Source: Paenibacillus sp. H1-7 (GTDB lineage: Bacteria > Bacillota > Bacilli > Paenibacillales > NBRC-103111). Taken from it: a stretch of 64,000 nucleotides of DNA. Every line of letters begins with the position of its first letter. The stretch's first letter is position 1. The DNA is taken from NCBI RefSeq assembly GCF_022354825.1, contig NZ_CP031168.1:7007501-7071500 (forward strand). The letters run 5' to 3'. The notes beneath the pieces are model-generated. The model saw only the letters and a list, made by a program, of their open reading frames with translations. It was not told where the DNA came from and made no database searches. A program made the translations under genes and the position numbers. Below, piece by piece: positions 16,327 to 24,520 of this stretch.

Positions 16327-17970
16327 ATGAGCGCTCATTCTACAATCGATACGACGGAATCACTTTTGCAATTCGCCAAGCCCATATTCGGCTTCGCACT
16401 GAACCGGGTACGAAACCGAACGGAAGCGGAGGATTTGGCCCAGGAGATCATGCTCCAACTGCTGCAATCGTTCTCGTCTCATAGACATGAGGATATACGC
16501 CATTTGGAAGCGTACGTGTGGACCGTCGCCAAGTATACATGGGTCCATTGGGTCAGGAAGCAGTCCAGAGCCGGGGCAAGCGTCGAGCTGAACGGAATGA
16601 CCGACCTGCTGTCCGATGCCGGGCCAGAGCCTCTGGATCAGCTAGTGAACAGCGAAGCATACCGGATGCTGCGCCGTGAGCTTGCTTATTTATCCGAAAT
16701 GCAGCGGCGGATCGTGGTCATGTACTACTACGACGGAATGAAGCAGCAGGCGATCTCCAACGCCCTCCGGATTCCTGTCGGAACGGTAAAATGGCATCTT
16801 TACGATGCCAAAAACGAACTCAAGAGAGGAATGAATCGCATGCAGCCAAGCGGTCAATTGAGCTTTAACCCCATCGAGCTGGCAGGGACCGGACATAGCG
16901 GCCAACCTGGAGAGTTGGGGGAAACGGGGAGCTTCTTGCGCCGAAGCTTATCCCAAAACATCGCTTACGCCTTGTATCGCAAACCGCTAAGCATAGGCGA
17001 ACTGGCTGTCGAGCTGGGTACTCCCGCCCATTTTATCGAAGATGAAGTGAAACACCTCGCAGAGTACGGCTTTCTGAAGGAGACCGGAGCACAGAAATAT
17101 AGAACCGATTTCATTATTTGGAACTATACTCATGATTATTTGCAGCGCAGACATGAGCTCTTCATGGAAGCCGCATCCCGGCTGGCCGAGCAGCATTTTG
17201 AGGCGATCATGGATGTCCGAACGGAGATCGAGCAATCCTCACTTTACTATCCGGACCGGGACTTCAACTTTTTGCTGTGGACGCTGCTTCCGCTGAATTT
17301 TGGAGAACAGGCTGCGCGAGTCGGACGGCTCGGAGCGGATTACGGTTCCGTTGTTCCCTTACGAAAAGACGGAGGGCGTTACATTGCGTATGCCGAGCTC
17401 AAGAGCGAGACGCACACGGATCCGGGCTACGATATTTCGCCTTACCAGATCAATGGTCCTATGACAAGAAGCGGCGGCGGGAGCTTGTACTTGTGGCAAT
17501 TGAACACCTATTGGAGCGACCGCGATGGCTGGCAAAGGCTACGGTTTAAGGATGCGCAAGCTTGCTATGCTTTCTGGAACGGGGAGCTTGGCGACGAGCA
17601 AGCCTGCATGGAGGAGTACGCTTTCTTGCTTGCCAAGCAATATATTGTGAAGACCGATAGAGGATTCAAATTTAATGCCGTTTGGGTAGACCGTCCAGAA
17701 ACGGCCCAACAGATTGCAGCCGCCATTCCTAACTTGTCGAAGGCGTTTGCTCCTGTCATCCAATCTCTGTACGAGCAAATGCTGCTGCTTGCCATGCGCG
17801 ATCAGCCCCGTCATCTGGAGCCGCAAATTGCCTATATGACTAAGCTCAGCGTAACGAACGGAGCGATTATTCCGTACATTCTGAAGCATTTGCTCGACAA
17901 CCAAAAGCTGCGGGGGCCGCTAGACGGACAGCGGAAGACGATCACCACCTGGATGGGCTTGATCAAATAA
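16327..17970 (+). CDS. Very large ECF-like sigma factor with winged-helix and unknown C-terminal region
   Basis: 547 residues, against about 160-200 for an ordinary ECF sigma. Residues 10-85 form region 2 (AEDLAQEIMLQLLQSF, then VWTVAKYTWVHWVRKQ). Residues 115-165 form region 4 (LSEMQRRIVVMYYYDGMKQQAISNALRIPVGTVKWHL). Near residues 200-262 lies a segment resembling a winged helix (SIGELAVELGTPAHFIEDEV, then LAEYGFLKET). The remaining 280 or so residues are soluble, rich in aromatic residues, and match nothing I recognise. No anti-sigma gene is adjacent, so the C-terminal part may itself sense a signal (inference). The ATG follows AAGGAGG by six bases. Confidence 0.75.
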   Translation: MSAHSTIDTTESLLQFAKPIFGFALNRVRNRTEAEDLAQEIMLQLLQSFSSHRHEDIRHLEAYVWTVAKYTWVHWVRKQSRAGASVELNGMTDLLSDAGPEPLDQLVNSEAYRMLRRELAYLSEMQRRIVVMYYYDGMKQQAISNALRIPVGTVKWHLYDAKNELKRGMNRMQPSGQLSFNPIELAGTGHSGQPGELGETGSFLRRSLSQNIAYALYRKPLSIGELAVELGTPAHFIEDEVKHLAEYGFLKETGAQKYRTDFIIWNYTHDYLQRRHELFMEAASRLAEQHFEAIMDVRTEIEQSSLYYPDRDFNFLLWTLLPLNFGEQAARVGRLGADYGSVVPLRKDGGRYIAYAELKSETHTDPGYDISPYQINGPMTRSGGGSLYLWQLNTYWSDRDGWQRLRFKDAQACYAFWNGELGDEQACMEEYAFLLAKQYIVKTDRGFKFNAVWVDRPETAQQIAAAIPNLSKAFAPVIQSLYEQMLLLAMRDQPRHLEPQIAYMTKLSVTNGAIIPYILKHLLDNQKLRGPLDGQRKTITTWMGLIK

Positions 17971-17986
17971 TCTTCGGAGCGGACGA

Positions 17987-18013
17987 GGGCAGCCAAGAGG
18001 GCTGTCCTTTTTT
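17987..18013 (+). terminator. Terminator after the large sigma-factor gene
   Basis: Stem GGGCAGCC / GGCTGTCC (one G-U pair) with a short loop, then six T. Confidence 0.75.
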
Positions 18014-18128
18014 CGTAAAAATTTGCCTCCTTGCGGCAACCATTTTATATATCGTCCGTAGTACATGAATAGCTTGGACATTTTCGATTCCGAGTGATAC
18101 TAAACTATGGTTCGGGAGGCAGAGAAAT

Positions 18129-18635
18129 ATGGGATTGTTTGATATGTTTAAAGGCGACAAAAGCACGGAAGGGATTACGCCGCATTTTGCATTTGCCACC
18201 TCGCTGCTCTACATGATGCAATCGGACGGAGAAATGGACGCGGAGGAGGTAGGACAATTGTTGTCCGTACTGGGCGGTGAAGAAAAGAACGGCGTGATCG
18301 GCGTTGGCGCCAATAACCGCGCCTTGCTCGACAGAGCTGTCAAATACGTTCGTTCCAACTCCGTCGATAAATTTTTGAGCGAAGCAGCCCCTGTCCTGAC
18401 GGACGCGCAAAAAATTTGTATCCTGATCAATCTCGTGGACTCCTCCTTGGCAGACGGCGAGCCGGAAAGAGAAGAGCAAGAGCTGTTCGCCAAATTCCTT
18501 CAAGGCTTCGGCATCAGCGAAGAGCGCTTCACTCCGTTCTTCGAAGTCATTATGCTGAAAAACGATCGTTCCGTCTTCTTGAACCAAAACCATCCGAAAA
18601 ATCAGCCGGGCTATCAAGTTACCCTTTCGGTCTAG
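18129..18635 (+). CDS. TerB-like tellurite-resistance family protein
   Basis: 168 residues, soluble and mostly helical. After MGLFDMFKGDKS it shows the TerB pattern: a helix with LLYMMQSDGEMDAEEV, then ILINLVDSSLADGEPEREEQELFAKFLQGFGIS, each with acidic residues that could hold a metal ion. The ATG is behind GGGAGGCAGAGAAAT. It stands alone between two terminators, not in a ter operon, so a role in metal or envelope stress is only a family-based guess. Confidence 0.7.
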   Translation: MGLFDMFKGDKSTEGITPHFAFATSLLYMMQSDGEMDAEEVGQLLSVLGGEEKNGVIGVGANNRALLDRAVKYVRSNSVDKFLSEAAPVLTDAQKICILINLVDSSLADGEPEREEQELFAKFLQGFGISEERFTPFFEVIMLKNDRSVFLNQNHPKNQPGYQVTLSV

Positions 18636-18652
18636 ATTACATAGAGGACAAC

Positions 18653-18684
18653 AATAAGGACAGCCATATGAGGCTGTCCTTATT
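18653..18684 (+). terminator. Terminator after the TerB-like gene
   Basis: A perfect 13-bp stem AATAAGGACAGCC / GGCTGTCCTTATT with loop ATATGA, then CATTTT. Confidence 0.75.
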
Positions 18685-18717
18685 CATTTTGGATATTTAG
18701 CAGTAATTTGTCGCTGA

Positions 18718-18948
18718 TTACGAAATCTGGACACCTTTCTTAAGCGTCTTTACGTCGTTATTCGTGTTAACTAACAGCGGCAGCATCTTCATACTGCTTA
18801 CCATGGGAGATTGACATTTCCAGCAAGTAGGTACGTAATCGAATGCAAAATTGTCGCGCATCCAGCACATACAACTTTCTTCCATACATGACCAAATCGC
18901 GGTATTTTCATGAGGAATATCTTCAAGTGATTTTTTCCGAAAATACAT
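18718..18948 (-). CDS. YdjO-like cold-inducible small protein
   Basis: 76 residues. The ATG is six bases behind GGAGGG; the TTG two codons earlier would be too close to that site. Two cysteine pairs (WSCMEESCMCW and PTCWKCQSPM) suggest a zinc-binding rubredoxin-like knuckle. The pattern W.C....C..W.R.NF......P.C..C...M is that of B. subtilis YdjO, a protein family found with cold-shock genes. It lies downstream of the csp gene on the same strand, with a terminator between them, so it may be partly co-transcribed. Confidence 0.75.
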   Translation of the reverse strand: MYFRKKSLEDIPHENTAIWSCMEESCMCWMRDNFAFDYVPTCWKCQSPMVSSMKMLPLLVNTNNDVKTLKKGVQIS

Positions 18949-18970
18949 GGACAACCCTCCCTCCGTACTA

Positions 18971-19007
18971 AAGAAAAACTGCCCTCAACACATGTTAAGG
19001 GCAGTTT
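18971..19007 (-). terminator. Terminator between csp and the ydjO-like gene
   Basis: Minus strand: AAACTGCCCT / AGGGCAGTTT with a 12-base loop, running into TTTTTCTT, 24 bases after the csp stop codon. Confidence 0.75.
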
Positions 19008-19030
19008 GATCTGGATCAGCTTAATCGGGA

Positions 19031-19231
19031 TTACAATTTAACTACATTTTCCGCTTGCGGTCCGCGGTTGCCTTGCGTCACTGTAAATTCAACGCGTTGG
19101 CCTTCATCCAACGTTTTGAAACCGTCGCCTGTAATCGCACTGAAATGTACGAATACGTCGTTGCCGCCTTCCACTTCGATAAAGCCGAAGCCTTTCTCTG
19201 CATTAAACCATTTTACTGTACCTGTTTGCAT
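19031..19231 (-). CDS. Cold-shock protein (CspA family)
   Basis: 66 residues covering the full cold-shock domain. RNP1 is KGFGFIEV and RNP2 is VFVHFSAI, with the usual start [16 protein letters not shown]. It binds single-stranded RNA/DNA and melts structures in mRNA at low temperature. The ATG is behind TTGGAGG. A leader of about 130 bases with strong self-pairing precedes it, as is typical for cold-induced csp genes. Which of the several csp paralogues this is cannot be told. Confidence 0.95.
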   Translation of the reverse strand: MQTGTVKWFNAEKGFGFIEVEGGNDVFVHFSAITGDGFKTLDEGQRVEFTVTQGNRGPQAENVVKL

Positions 19232-19363
19232 CTTATTACCTCCAAATTTTAAATTAACATGCCCTTTATTCTATAAAAAGAAAAAATTCACACATTGAAA
19301 AAGGTTCCATCACACAAATGCTAACCCTTTACAATATGTGAATTTCAGGCTTTAATTTATGAT
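19232..19363 (-). promoter_or_regulatory. Structured 5' leader of the csp gene
   Basis: On the minus strand AAATTCACATATTG can pair with CAATGTGTGAATTT (14 bp with one G-U), and inside it AAAGGGTT pairs with AACCTTTT. This gives a long nested hairpin between promoter and ribosome-binding site. Such leaders in other csp genes refold with temperature; here that is inference. Confidence 0.5.
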
Positions 19364-19370
19364 TAACATA

Positions 19371-19399
19371 ACTATAACACACTTTTGTCTGCAATGCAA
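19371..19399 (-). promoter_or_regulatory. Candidate csp promoter
   Basis: TTGCAT, 17 bases, TATAGT on the minus strand, giving a leader of about 130 bases. Confidence 0.5.
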
Positions 19400-19753
19400 C
19401 TCTAGATCTGAAGCACAACCGACTCATTGAAGTGCCGGCATCACGGCGGAGAACGGGATGAACCGATCAAGCAGCGGAATATGGGCTGCGGGCAGCGCGA
19501 GAAGATGCGGCAGTACTCCTCTAGCCTAGTCCCCAAGCAGCTCTAATCGCGACCAAACGGCCAGAACAGCATCCCGCTCCTCCATCCTTCCAGCAGACTA
19601 GAAGACTGGTATTTACGTCAGTCAAGATTAACTATTACTTAGCCGCAGCTTCAGTGCTCGCAATTTGTAATGAAACTGAAATATTACTATCATCTTCCCT
19701 TAATGTACTTGGGCTATAATAAATCTCGACCCCCTTTTTAATATATAAACCTT
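19400..19753. other. Intergenic stretch without a recognised gene
   Basis: No credible coding frame. A TATAAT-like box near 19722 on the plus strand lies shortly before a plus-strand terminator. Confidence 0.4.
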
Positions 19754-19790
19754 AGACCCGACGGCCCGTTGCCGATGGGTCTCTTTTTTT
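19754..19790 (+). terminator. Plus-strand terminator with no plus-strand gene before it
   Basis: AGACCC ... GGGTCT with GC-rich inner pairing, followed by CTTTTTTT. The genes on both sides are on the minus strand, so this ends either an unknown small transcript or stray plus-strand transcription. Confidence 0.6.
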
Positions 19791-19796
19791 GCTTCA

Positions 19797-21068
19797 TCAT
19801 GATTTCGTTATCGGCTTGACGGCCGACTTGATGTCTACGCTTAGCTTCGACGTGTCCGGCTCGGGAACCGGATTGGACGATAGCTCCGTCTTGCGCTTCA
19901 GCTTGGCGATGCGGTAGACGCTGTCATCGAGCGCTTTGCCGGATATGGTACCGTCCTGAACCGCTTGCTTCAACGCTTGCAGCACCGCCTGCTGCTTGGC
20001 ATCCTCATGGCCGACCAAAATAATGTCCGCCCCGGCCTGAACCGATTTTACGGCTGCCTTTTCGATCGGCATCGACTTCGTAATCGCCCCCATCGTCATG
20101 TCATCCGTAATGACTACTCCTTGAAACCCGAGCTCCCCTCTTAAGTAATTTTGGATTATGGGGCGCGACATCGATGCCGGAACGTCCGGATCCAGCTTGG
20201 TCACGAGCAGATGAGCCACCATCACCGCGTCGGCTCCTTGACGAATGGCTTCGGCAAAAGGTACGAATTCCACCTTTCGCAACCGATCCAGGTCATGATT
20301 GACTACCGGAAGCTCCGTATGGGAATCGACCGACGTATCGCCATGGCCGGGGAAATGCTTCACAACCGGGATTACCCCTTGCGATTGAATGCCCTTCATC
20401 TCTTCAATTCCCATGCTGCTTACCGTTGCCGCGGTGCTCCCGAACGAACGGTCTCCGATCACCGGATTCGACGGATTGCTGTTCACGTCCAGCACCGGCG
20501 CAAAATCGACGTTTAACCCGTACGCCTTCATCGTCTCCCCAAGCGTACTGCCAACCTGGAAGGCGAGAGCTTTATCATTCGTTTTTCCAACGTCCCGGCT
20601 TGCCGGAAAAGCAGGAAGCTCCTTAGGCATCCGCGACACTCTGCCGCCCTCCTGATCTGCGCTAAGCAGCAGCGGGAGCTTGGCCCCGGTATTCGCTTTC
20701 CGCATGGCGGAAATCAGACTCCATGCCTGATGGGAGGATTCAATATTGTTGCTGTAAAAAATAAATCCGCCGATATGCCTCTCCGTAATATTCCTCCGGA
20801 GGGTATCGTTAAAAGTAGTCCCGTCGATGCCGATCAGCAGCATCTGTCCGATTTTCTCATCGATAGACATGCTCTCAACCAGCTCGCGGATCGGGTCCTT
20901 TGGTGCCGGAGTCTGAGCAGCCGGAGTTTGCGCGGGCGCCGGTGTCGGTGCAGGCGCGGCCGTATTGCTGCGTGAAGGAAAAAGACCGCAGCCGGACAAT
21001 GCAATCAAAGATGCAATCATGACGGTATGGATGACGATTCGGTACGGTTTCGCTGACAATAGACTCAC
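19797..21068 (-). CDS. nagZ: Beta-N-acetylhexosaminidase lipoprotein, GH3 (NagZ type)
   Basis: 423 residues. The signal peptide ends in lipobox ALSGC (Cys27), followed by an Ala/Pro/Thr-rich linker (about 35-58) and a GH3 TIM barrel. KHFPGHGDTSVDSH (237-250) is the NagZ signature, with the Asp248/His250 dyad that acts as acid/base. The nucleophile is in VITDDMTMG near residue 322. It removes N-acetylglucosamine from peptidoglycan fragments or chitin-type sugars on the outer face of the membrane. It is 423 residues long, so it lacks the extra C-terminal domain of B. subtilis NagZ (about 640 residues). Confidence 0.88.
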   Translation of the reverse strand: MSLLSAKPYRIVIHTVMIASLIALSGCGLFPSRSNTAAPAPTPAPAQTPAAQTPAPKDPIRELVESMSIDEKIGQMLLIGIDGTTFNDTLRRNITERHIGGFIFYSNNIESSHQAWSLISAMRKANTGAKLPLLLSADQEGGRVSRMPKELPAFPASRDVGKTNDKALAFQVGSTLGETMKAYGLNVDFAPVLDVNSNPSNPVIGDRSFGSTAATVSSMGIEEMKGIQSQGVIPVVKHFPGHGDTSVDSHTELPVVNHDLDRLRKVEFVPFAEAIRQGADAVMVAHLLVTKLDPDVPASMSRPIIQNYLRGELGFQGVVITDDMTMGAITKSMPIEKAAVKSVQAGADIILVGHEDAKQQAVLQALKQAVQDGTISGKALDDSVYRIAKLKRKTELSSNPVPEPDTSKLSVDIKSAVKPITKS

Positions 21069-21220
21069 CTGTCCTCTCTTCGTTTTATTAGCTAGTGTTG
21101 CATGTTTTTCCCTGTTTAATCCAATGCGGATTTACGGGCAGCCTCCATACATGGAAGGAACTGCAACAATGGAAGGAGAATATGTAAAGGATCACCTCAT
21201 TATAGAAAGGATGAAATACA

Positions 21221-21880
21221 GTGCTGTTACAGAATAAAGACAAGCTCGTTATGATCGGGGATTCCATCACCGACTGCGGACGGAAAAAGCCGGAGGGAGA
21301 AGGACGCAACGACGCGCTTGGAAGCGGATACGTCGCCTTGGTCGATTCATTCCTGCAATCGGTTTATCCAGAGCTGGGCATAAGAGTCGTCAACATGGGC
21401 ATCAGCGGCAACACGGTTCGCAACCTGAAGGATCGCTGGCAAACCGACGTCATCGATCAGAAGCCGGATTGGCTGTCGATCATGATCGGCATCAACGACG
21501 TATGGCGGCAGTACGATCTGCCTCAAATCGTGGAAAAGCACGTATACATAGAAGAATACGAGCAAACGCTTCGCGAGCTTGTAGAGCGCACAAAGCCTTC
21601 GTTGAAGGGCCTCATCCTGATGACGCCTTATTACATTGAGCCAAATGAGAACGACGGCATGAGAGCTGCGATGGATCAATACGGTGCTGTCGTGCAAAAA
21701 ATCGCGCAGCAATACGGCGCTGTATTCATCGATACGCAAAAAGCGTTCGAGCCGGTATTGAAGCACATTTATCCGGCTACGCTGGCGTGGGACCGGGTTC
21801 ATCCGAACATGACCGGGCATATGACGTTAGCCCGCGCGTTCCTGAATGCGATCGGCTTCTCTTGGAACGGCCAGCAATAA
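21221..21880 (+). CDS. SGNH/GDSL-family hydrolase
   Basis: 219 residues, starting at GTG behind GAAAGGATG. The SGNH blocks are complete: block I GDSITDCG (nucleophile Ser), block II Gly in NMGISGNT, block III GIND, and block V WDRVHPN with the Asp-x-x-His pair. There is no signal peptide, so it acts in the cytoplasm, probably as an esterase or deacetylase on sugar acetyl or acyl esters. Similar proteins often accompany polysaccharide-use genes. The neighbour nagZ points away, so a functional link is not shown. Confidence 0.88.
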   Translation: MLLQNKDKLVMIGDSITDCGRKKPEGEGRNDALGSGYVALVDSFLQSVYPELGIRVVNMGISGNTVRNLKDRWQTDVIDQKPDWLSIMIGINDVWRQYDLPQIVEKHVYIEEYEQTLRELVERTKPSLKGLILMTPYYIEPNENDGMRAAMDQYGAVVQKIAQQYGAVFIDTQKAFEPVLKHIYPATLAWDRVHPNMTGHMTLARAFLNAIGFSWNGQQ

Positions 21881-21894
21881 TCCCGAAAAAGGTT

Positions 21895-21935
21895 AAGGGC
21901 TTTCGCGTTCATAGCGCGATAGCCCTTGCTTTTTG
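21895..21935. terminator. Terminator between the SGNH hydrolase and DUF1697 genes
   Basis: AAGGGC...TCGCG / CGCGA..GCCCTT, then GCTTTTTG on the plus strand. On the minus strand the hairpin is followed by AACCTTTTT, so it may serve the convergent genes on both sides. Confidence 0.65.
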
Positions 21936-22033
21936 TATAGAGCTTGTGCCTGGGATAACCGGGTTCCAATCTTTATAGCGCGAATGCTACATCATTAGTG
22001 CAGATAAATTCAGTGAGTCTCGACCTAGCCGCT

Positions 22034-22576
22034 TTAGCTTCTGGCTATTTCCGCTATCTTATTTACCGATTCCCAATTCCGCGTCGTAGCGGACACGCGC
22101 AGCTTTTTCTCAAGAAAATTGTTGGAGAACTGCGATTTTCCATAGCTTTTGCGGCACAAAATGTACACTTCCCTGCCTATAATCCGATACTCGTCAATGT
22201 CGTTCGAATAGGCTTGCAGCTGCCCGATGGCCTCTGGAGACGGCTCCTGCGACAATAAAGAAACATAGACCTTTTCTCCCTCGACCAGCTGCTCAGATGC
22301 AAAAGGATTCCGCTTAATGACCCCCTCCAGCTCCTCCTCCGTCCGCAAAATAACGGCAACGTCAAACCCGTACACGCGGGCGATTTCCGCTTCGATGGCT
22401 TTTACGAGGCGTTCAGCTGCGTTATCATCACTCTCGAAGATGACGTTACCGCTCTGAATATAGGTTCGTACACGGCGGAACGACATCGCTTCGAACATAG
22501 CTTTCAGACTGTCCATCTTGATGAGCTTTTGCCCGCTGACGTTAATGCCGCGCAGCAAGGCGATATAAGTTGTCAT
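22034..22576 (-). CDS. DUF1697 family protein
   Basis: 180 residues. The opening TYIALLRGINVSGQKLIKMDSLKAMFEAM and the segment VRTYIQSGNVIFES are diagnostic of DUF1697. The family is widespread and of unknown function; it is soluble with an alpha/beta fold. It starts 57 bases after the M24 peptidase gene and may share its transcript. The start ATG is behind GAGGTGTTCC. Confidence 0.85.
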   Translation of the reverse strand: MTTYIALLRGINVSGQKLIKMDSLKAMFEAMSFRRVRTYIQSGNVIFESDDNAAERLVKAIEAEIARVYGFDVAVILRTEEELEGVIKRNPFASEQLVEGEKVYVSLLSQEPSPEAIGQLQAYSNDIDEYRIIGREVYILCRKSYGKSQFSNNFLEKKLRVSATTRNWESVNKIAEIARS

Positions 22577-22633
22577 GAATGGAACACCTCATTTCCGGAT
22601 TCAAAAATACATTCGCTATGAAAGGACCGGCCG

Positions 22634-23725
22634 CTATACGCCAATCACCGTTAATTGCTTAGGATACGAGGTCAGGACCTCCGCTCCGTCCTTTGTCACT
22701 ACAACGTTGTCTTCGATGCGCACGCCGCCCAGCCCCGAAATATAAATGCCCGGCTCCGCCGTAAACACCATGCCTTCACGAAGCAAGTCCTCATTCAATC
22801 CGTGAATCGAAGGATACTCGTGAATTTCCAGTCCAAAACCGTGCCCTGCACGGGTAATAAAAGCTTCTCCATAGCCCCGATCCGCTATGACGCTGCGGGC
22901 TGCATGGTCCAGGCTGCCGAAAGTGACGCCAGGGCGCACGGCCCGGATCATCGCTTCGTTCGCTGCCAGCACGGCGGCATAGATTTCCTTACGTTGATCA
23001 CTAATGTCTCCCACCGCGAACGTCCGGGTCAAGTCGGATGCATAGCCGTCGATAAACACTCCCGCATCAATCAGCAAAAAGTCGCCCTCGCGGACACGAT
23101 CGGTCCCGGGGATGCCGTGCGGCAGCCCGGTTTTTTCTCCCGTCAGCACCATCGTATCGAACGAAGGTCCCTCAGCCCCAAGGCGCTTCATCCGGTACTC
23201 CAGCTCCGCCACCAGCTCGACCTCCGTTACTCCGGGCTTCACGAGGGAGACCGTTTCCTTCACCGCCTCCTCAATGCAATGAATCGCCCTGCGGATCACA
23301 GCGATCTCTTCGCTGCTCTTAATGACCCGAAATTGCGAGATTTGATCGTCCAAATGGATCGCTTGCTGAGCACCGGTTACCTCCATCAAAGCGCGGTACC
23401 GCTTCACGTTCATATGCTCCGCCTGAATGCCGATACGGGCCGTCAGTCCCGGCAAATGACGCTTCACCAGCTCATACGGATTTTCCGTATCGGAATGCGC
23501 CACAATGGTACCGACGGATGATACTCGAGCAGCCTTCTCCTGATCGAGAAGCGGCACCACCAAGAAAGGCTCCTCCCCTTTCGGGCAAACCAGCGCCATG
23601 AACCGCTCGTGCGGATCGGAGTAAAATCCGGTGAAGTAATATACCAGCTTCGGCAGCGTAATGAAGATGACATCCAAAGCTTCCGTATCCATTAAGGTGT
23701 ATAGTTTGTTGATCCGTTCATTCAC
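22634..23725 (-). CDS. M24 family Xaa-Pro aminopeptidase
   Basis: About 363 residues from GTG. An ATG nine codons further upstream has no ribosome-binding site, whereas AGGAAAGG precedes the GTG. An N-terminal creatinase-like domain is followed by the pita-bread metallopeptidase domain. The metal ligands are visible: Asp in LLIDAGVFIDG and ASDLTRTF, His in RAGHGFGLEIHE, and Glu in FTAEPGIY and GGVRIEDNVVV. It would remove N-terminal residues before proline, or act on related dipeptides, in the cytoplasm. Confidence 0.88.
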   Translation of the reverse strand: MNERINKLYTLMDTEALDVIFITLPKLVYYFTGFYSDPHERFMALVCPKGEEPFLVVPLLDQEKAARVSSVGTIVAHSDTENPYELVKRHLPGLTARIGIQAEHMNVKRYRALMEVTGAQQAIHLDDQISQFRVIKSSEEIAVIRRAIHCIEEAVKETVSLVKPGVTEVELVAELEYRMKRLGAEGPSFDTMVLTGEKTGLPHGIPGTDRVREGDFLLIDAGVFIDGYASDLTRTFAVGDISDQRKEIYAAVLAANEAMIRAVRPGVTFGSLDHAARSVIADRGYGEAFITRAGHGFGLEIHEYPSIHGLNEDLLREGMVFTAEPGIYISGLGGVRIEDNVVVTKDGAEVLTSYPKQLTVIGV

Positions 23726-23881
23726 AGCAACACACCAGCCTTTCCTCGCCATGGTATGAGGCGGCAGCCTCTTCTATCGATTGTACCATATAGTGGGCGC
23801 CAGACCCGAATTGTACTAAAAAGCCGCGGGGGAAGCTTCTGCTTTGAAATAGGCGAGCCATCATTTCTACCCGGCTGCAGT

Positions 23882-24065
23882 GATCGGACAGGAAATCCGT
23901 TATTTGCCGAAATTCCGGCCAAGACACACACCGATCGGACATGAGGTCCGTTATAGCCCGTTTTTCCCCGCAAATAGCTCGCCTTTTCTGGAATAACGGA
24001 TCTGTGGTCCGATCGCCCCATCATTTCCGGCTAGTTGCCCCAAATAGCGGAACCAGGGTCCGATC
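23882..24065 (+). repeat. Dispersed palindromic repeat element, copy B
   Basis: Two direct units (GATCGGACAGGAAATCCGTT, GATCGGACATGAGGTCCGTT) are followed by two inverted units (ATAACGGATCTGTGGTCCGA and AAATAGCGGAACCAGGGTCC). Copy C repeats this almost base for base 403 bases later, including part of the left flank, so B and C came from a local duplication. Confidence 0.8.
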
Positions 24066-24133
24066 CTGATTGTTCATAACACATGAGGGGGGGGATTCGG
24101 CTGAGATACGCAGTTAAAGCAGAGCTTTCCTAC

Positions 24134-24176
24134 AAAAAAAACCAAGAACCGATAGCACATTGCTTCGGTTCTTGGT
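24134..24176 (-). terminator. Terminator between repeat copies B and C
   Basis: Minus strand: ACCAAGAACCGA / TCGGTTCTTGGT with a 12-base loop, followed by seven T. It lies about 345 bases downstream of the CYP102 stop and is the first clear terminator for it. Confidence 0.75.
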
Positions 24177-24284
24177 GTGTTAGATGTAGTAGTGCTGCAA
24201 CTTACCGCTCTCAGCTAATATGATGCGACCATGGCGGGGGCTGACGTTTGGTTGGGCGAACCGTCATTTCGACCCAGCTGCAGT

Positions 24285-24469
24285 GATCGGACAGGAAATC
24301 CGCTATTCGGCGAAATTCCGGCCAAAACACACACCGATCGGACATGAGATTCGTTATCGCCCGTTTTTCCGCGCAAATGGCTCGCATTTTGCTGGAATTA
24401 CGGATCTGTGGTCCGATCGCCCCACCGTTTCCGGCTTTTTGCCCCAAATAGCGGAACCAGGGTCCGATC
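24285..24469 (+). repeat. Dispersed palindromic repeat element, copy C
   Basis: Same unit order as copy B with scattered base changes (for example CGCTATT for CGTTATT). It ends about 50 bases before the CYP102 stop codon. With copy B it fills most of the 0.8-kb gap, in which I see no gene. Confidence 0.8.
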
Positions 24470-24520
24470 CTGCTCGCTCAGAATTCGCTATCGTGTACAG
24501 ACAGCGCTGCCGCTGGTGAA

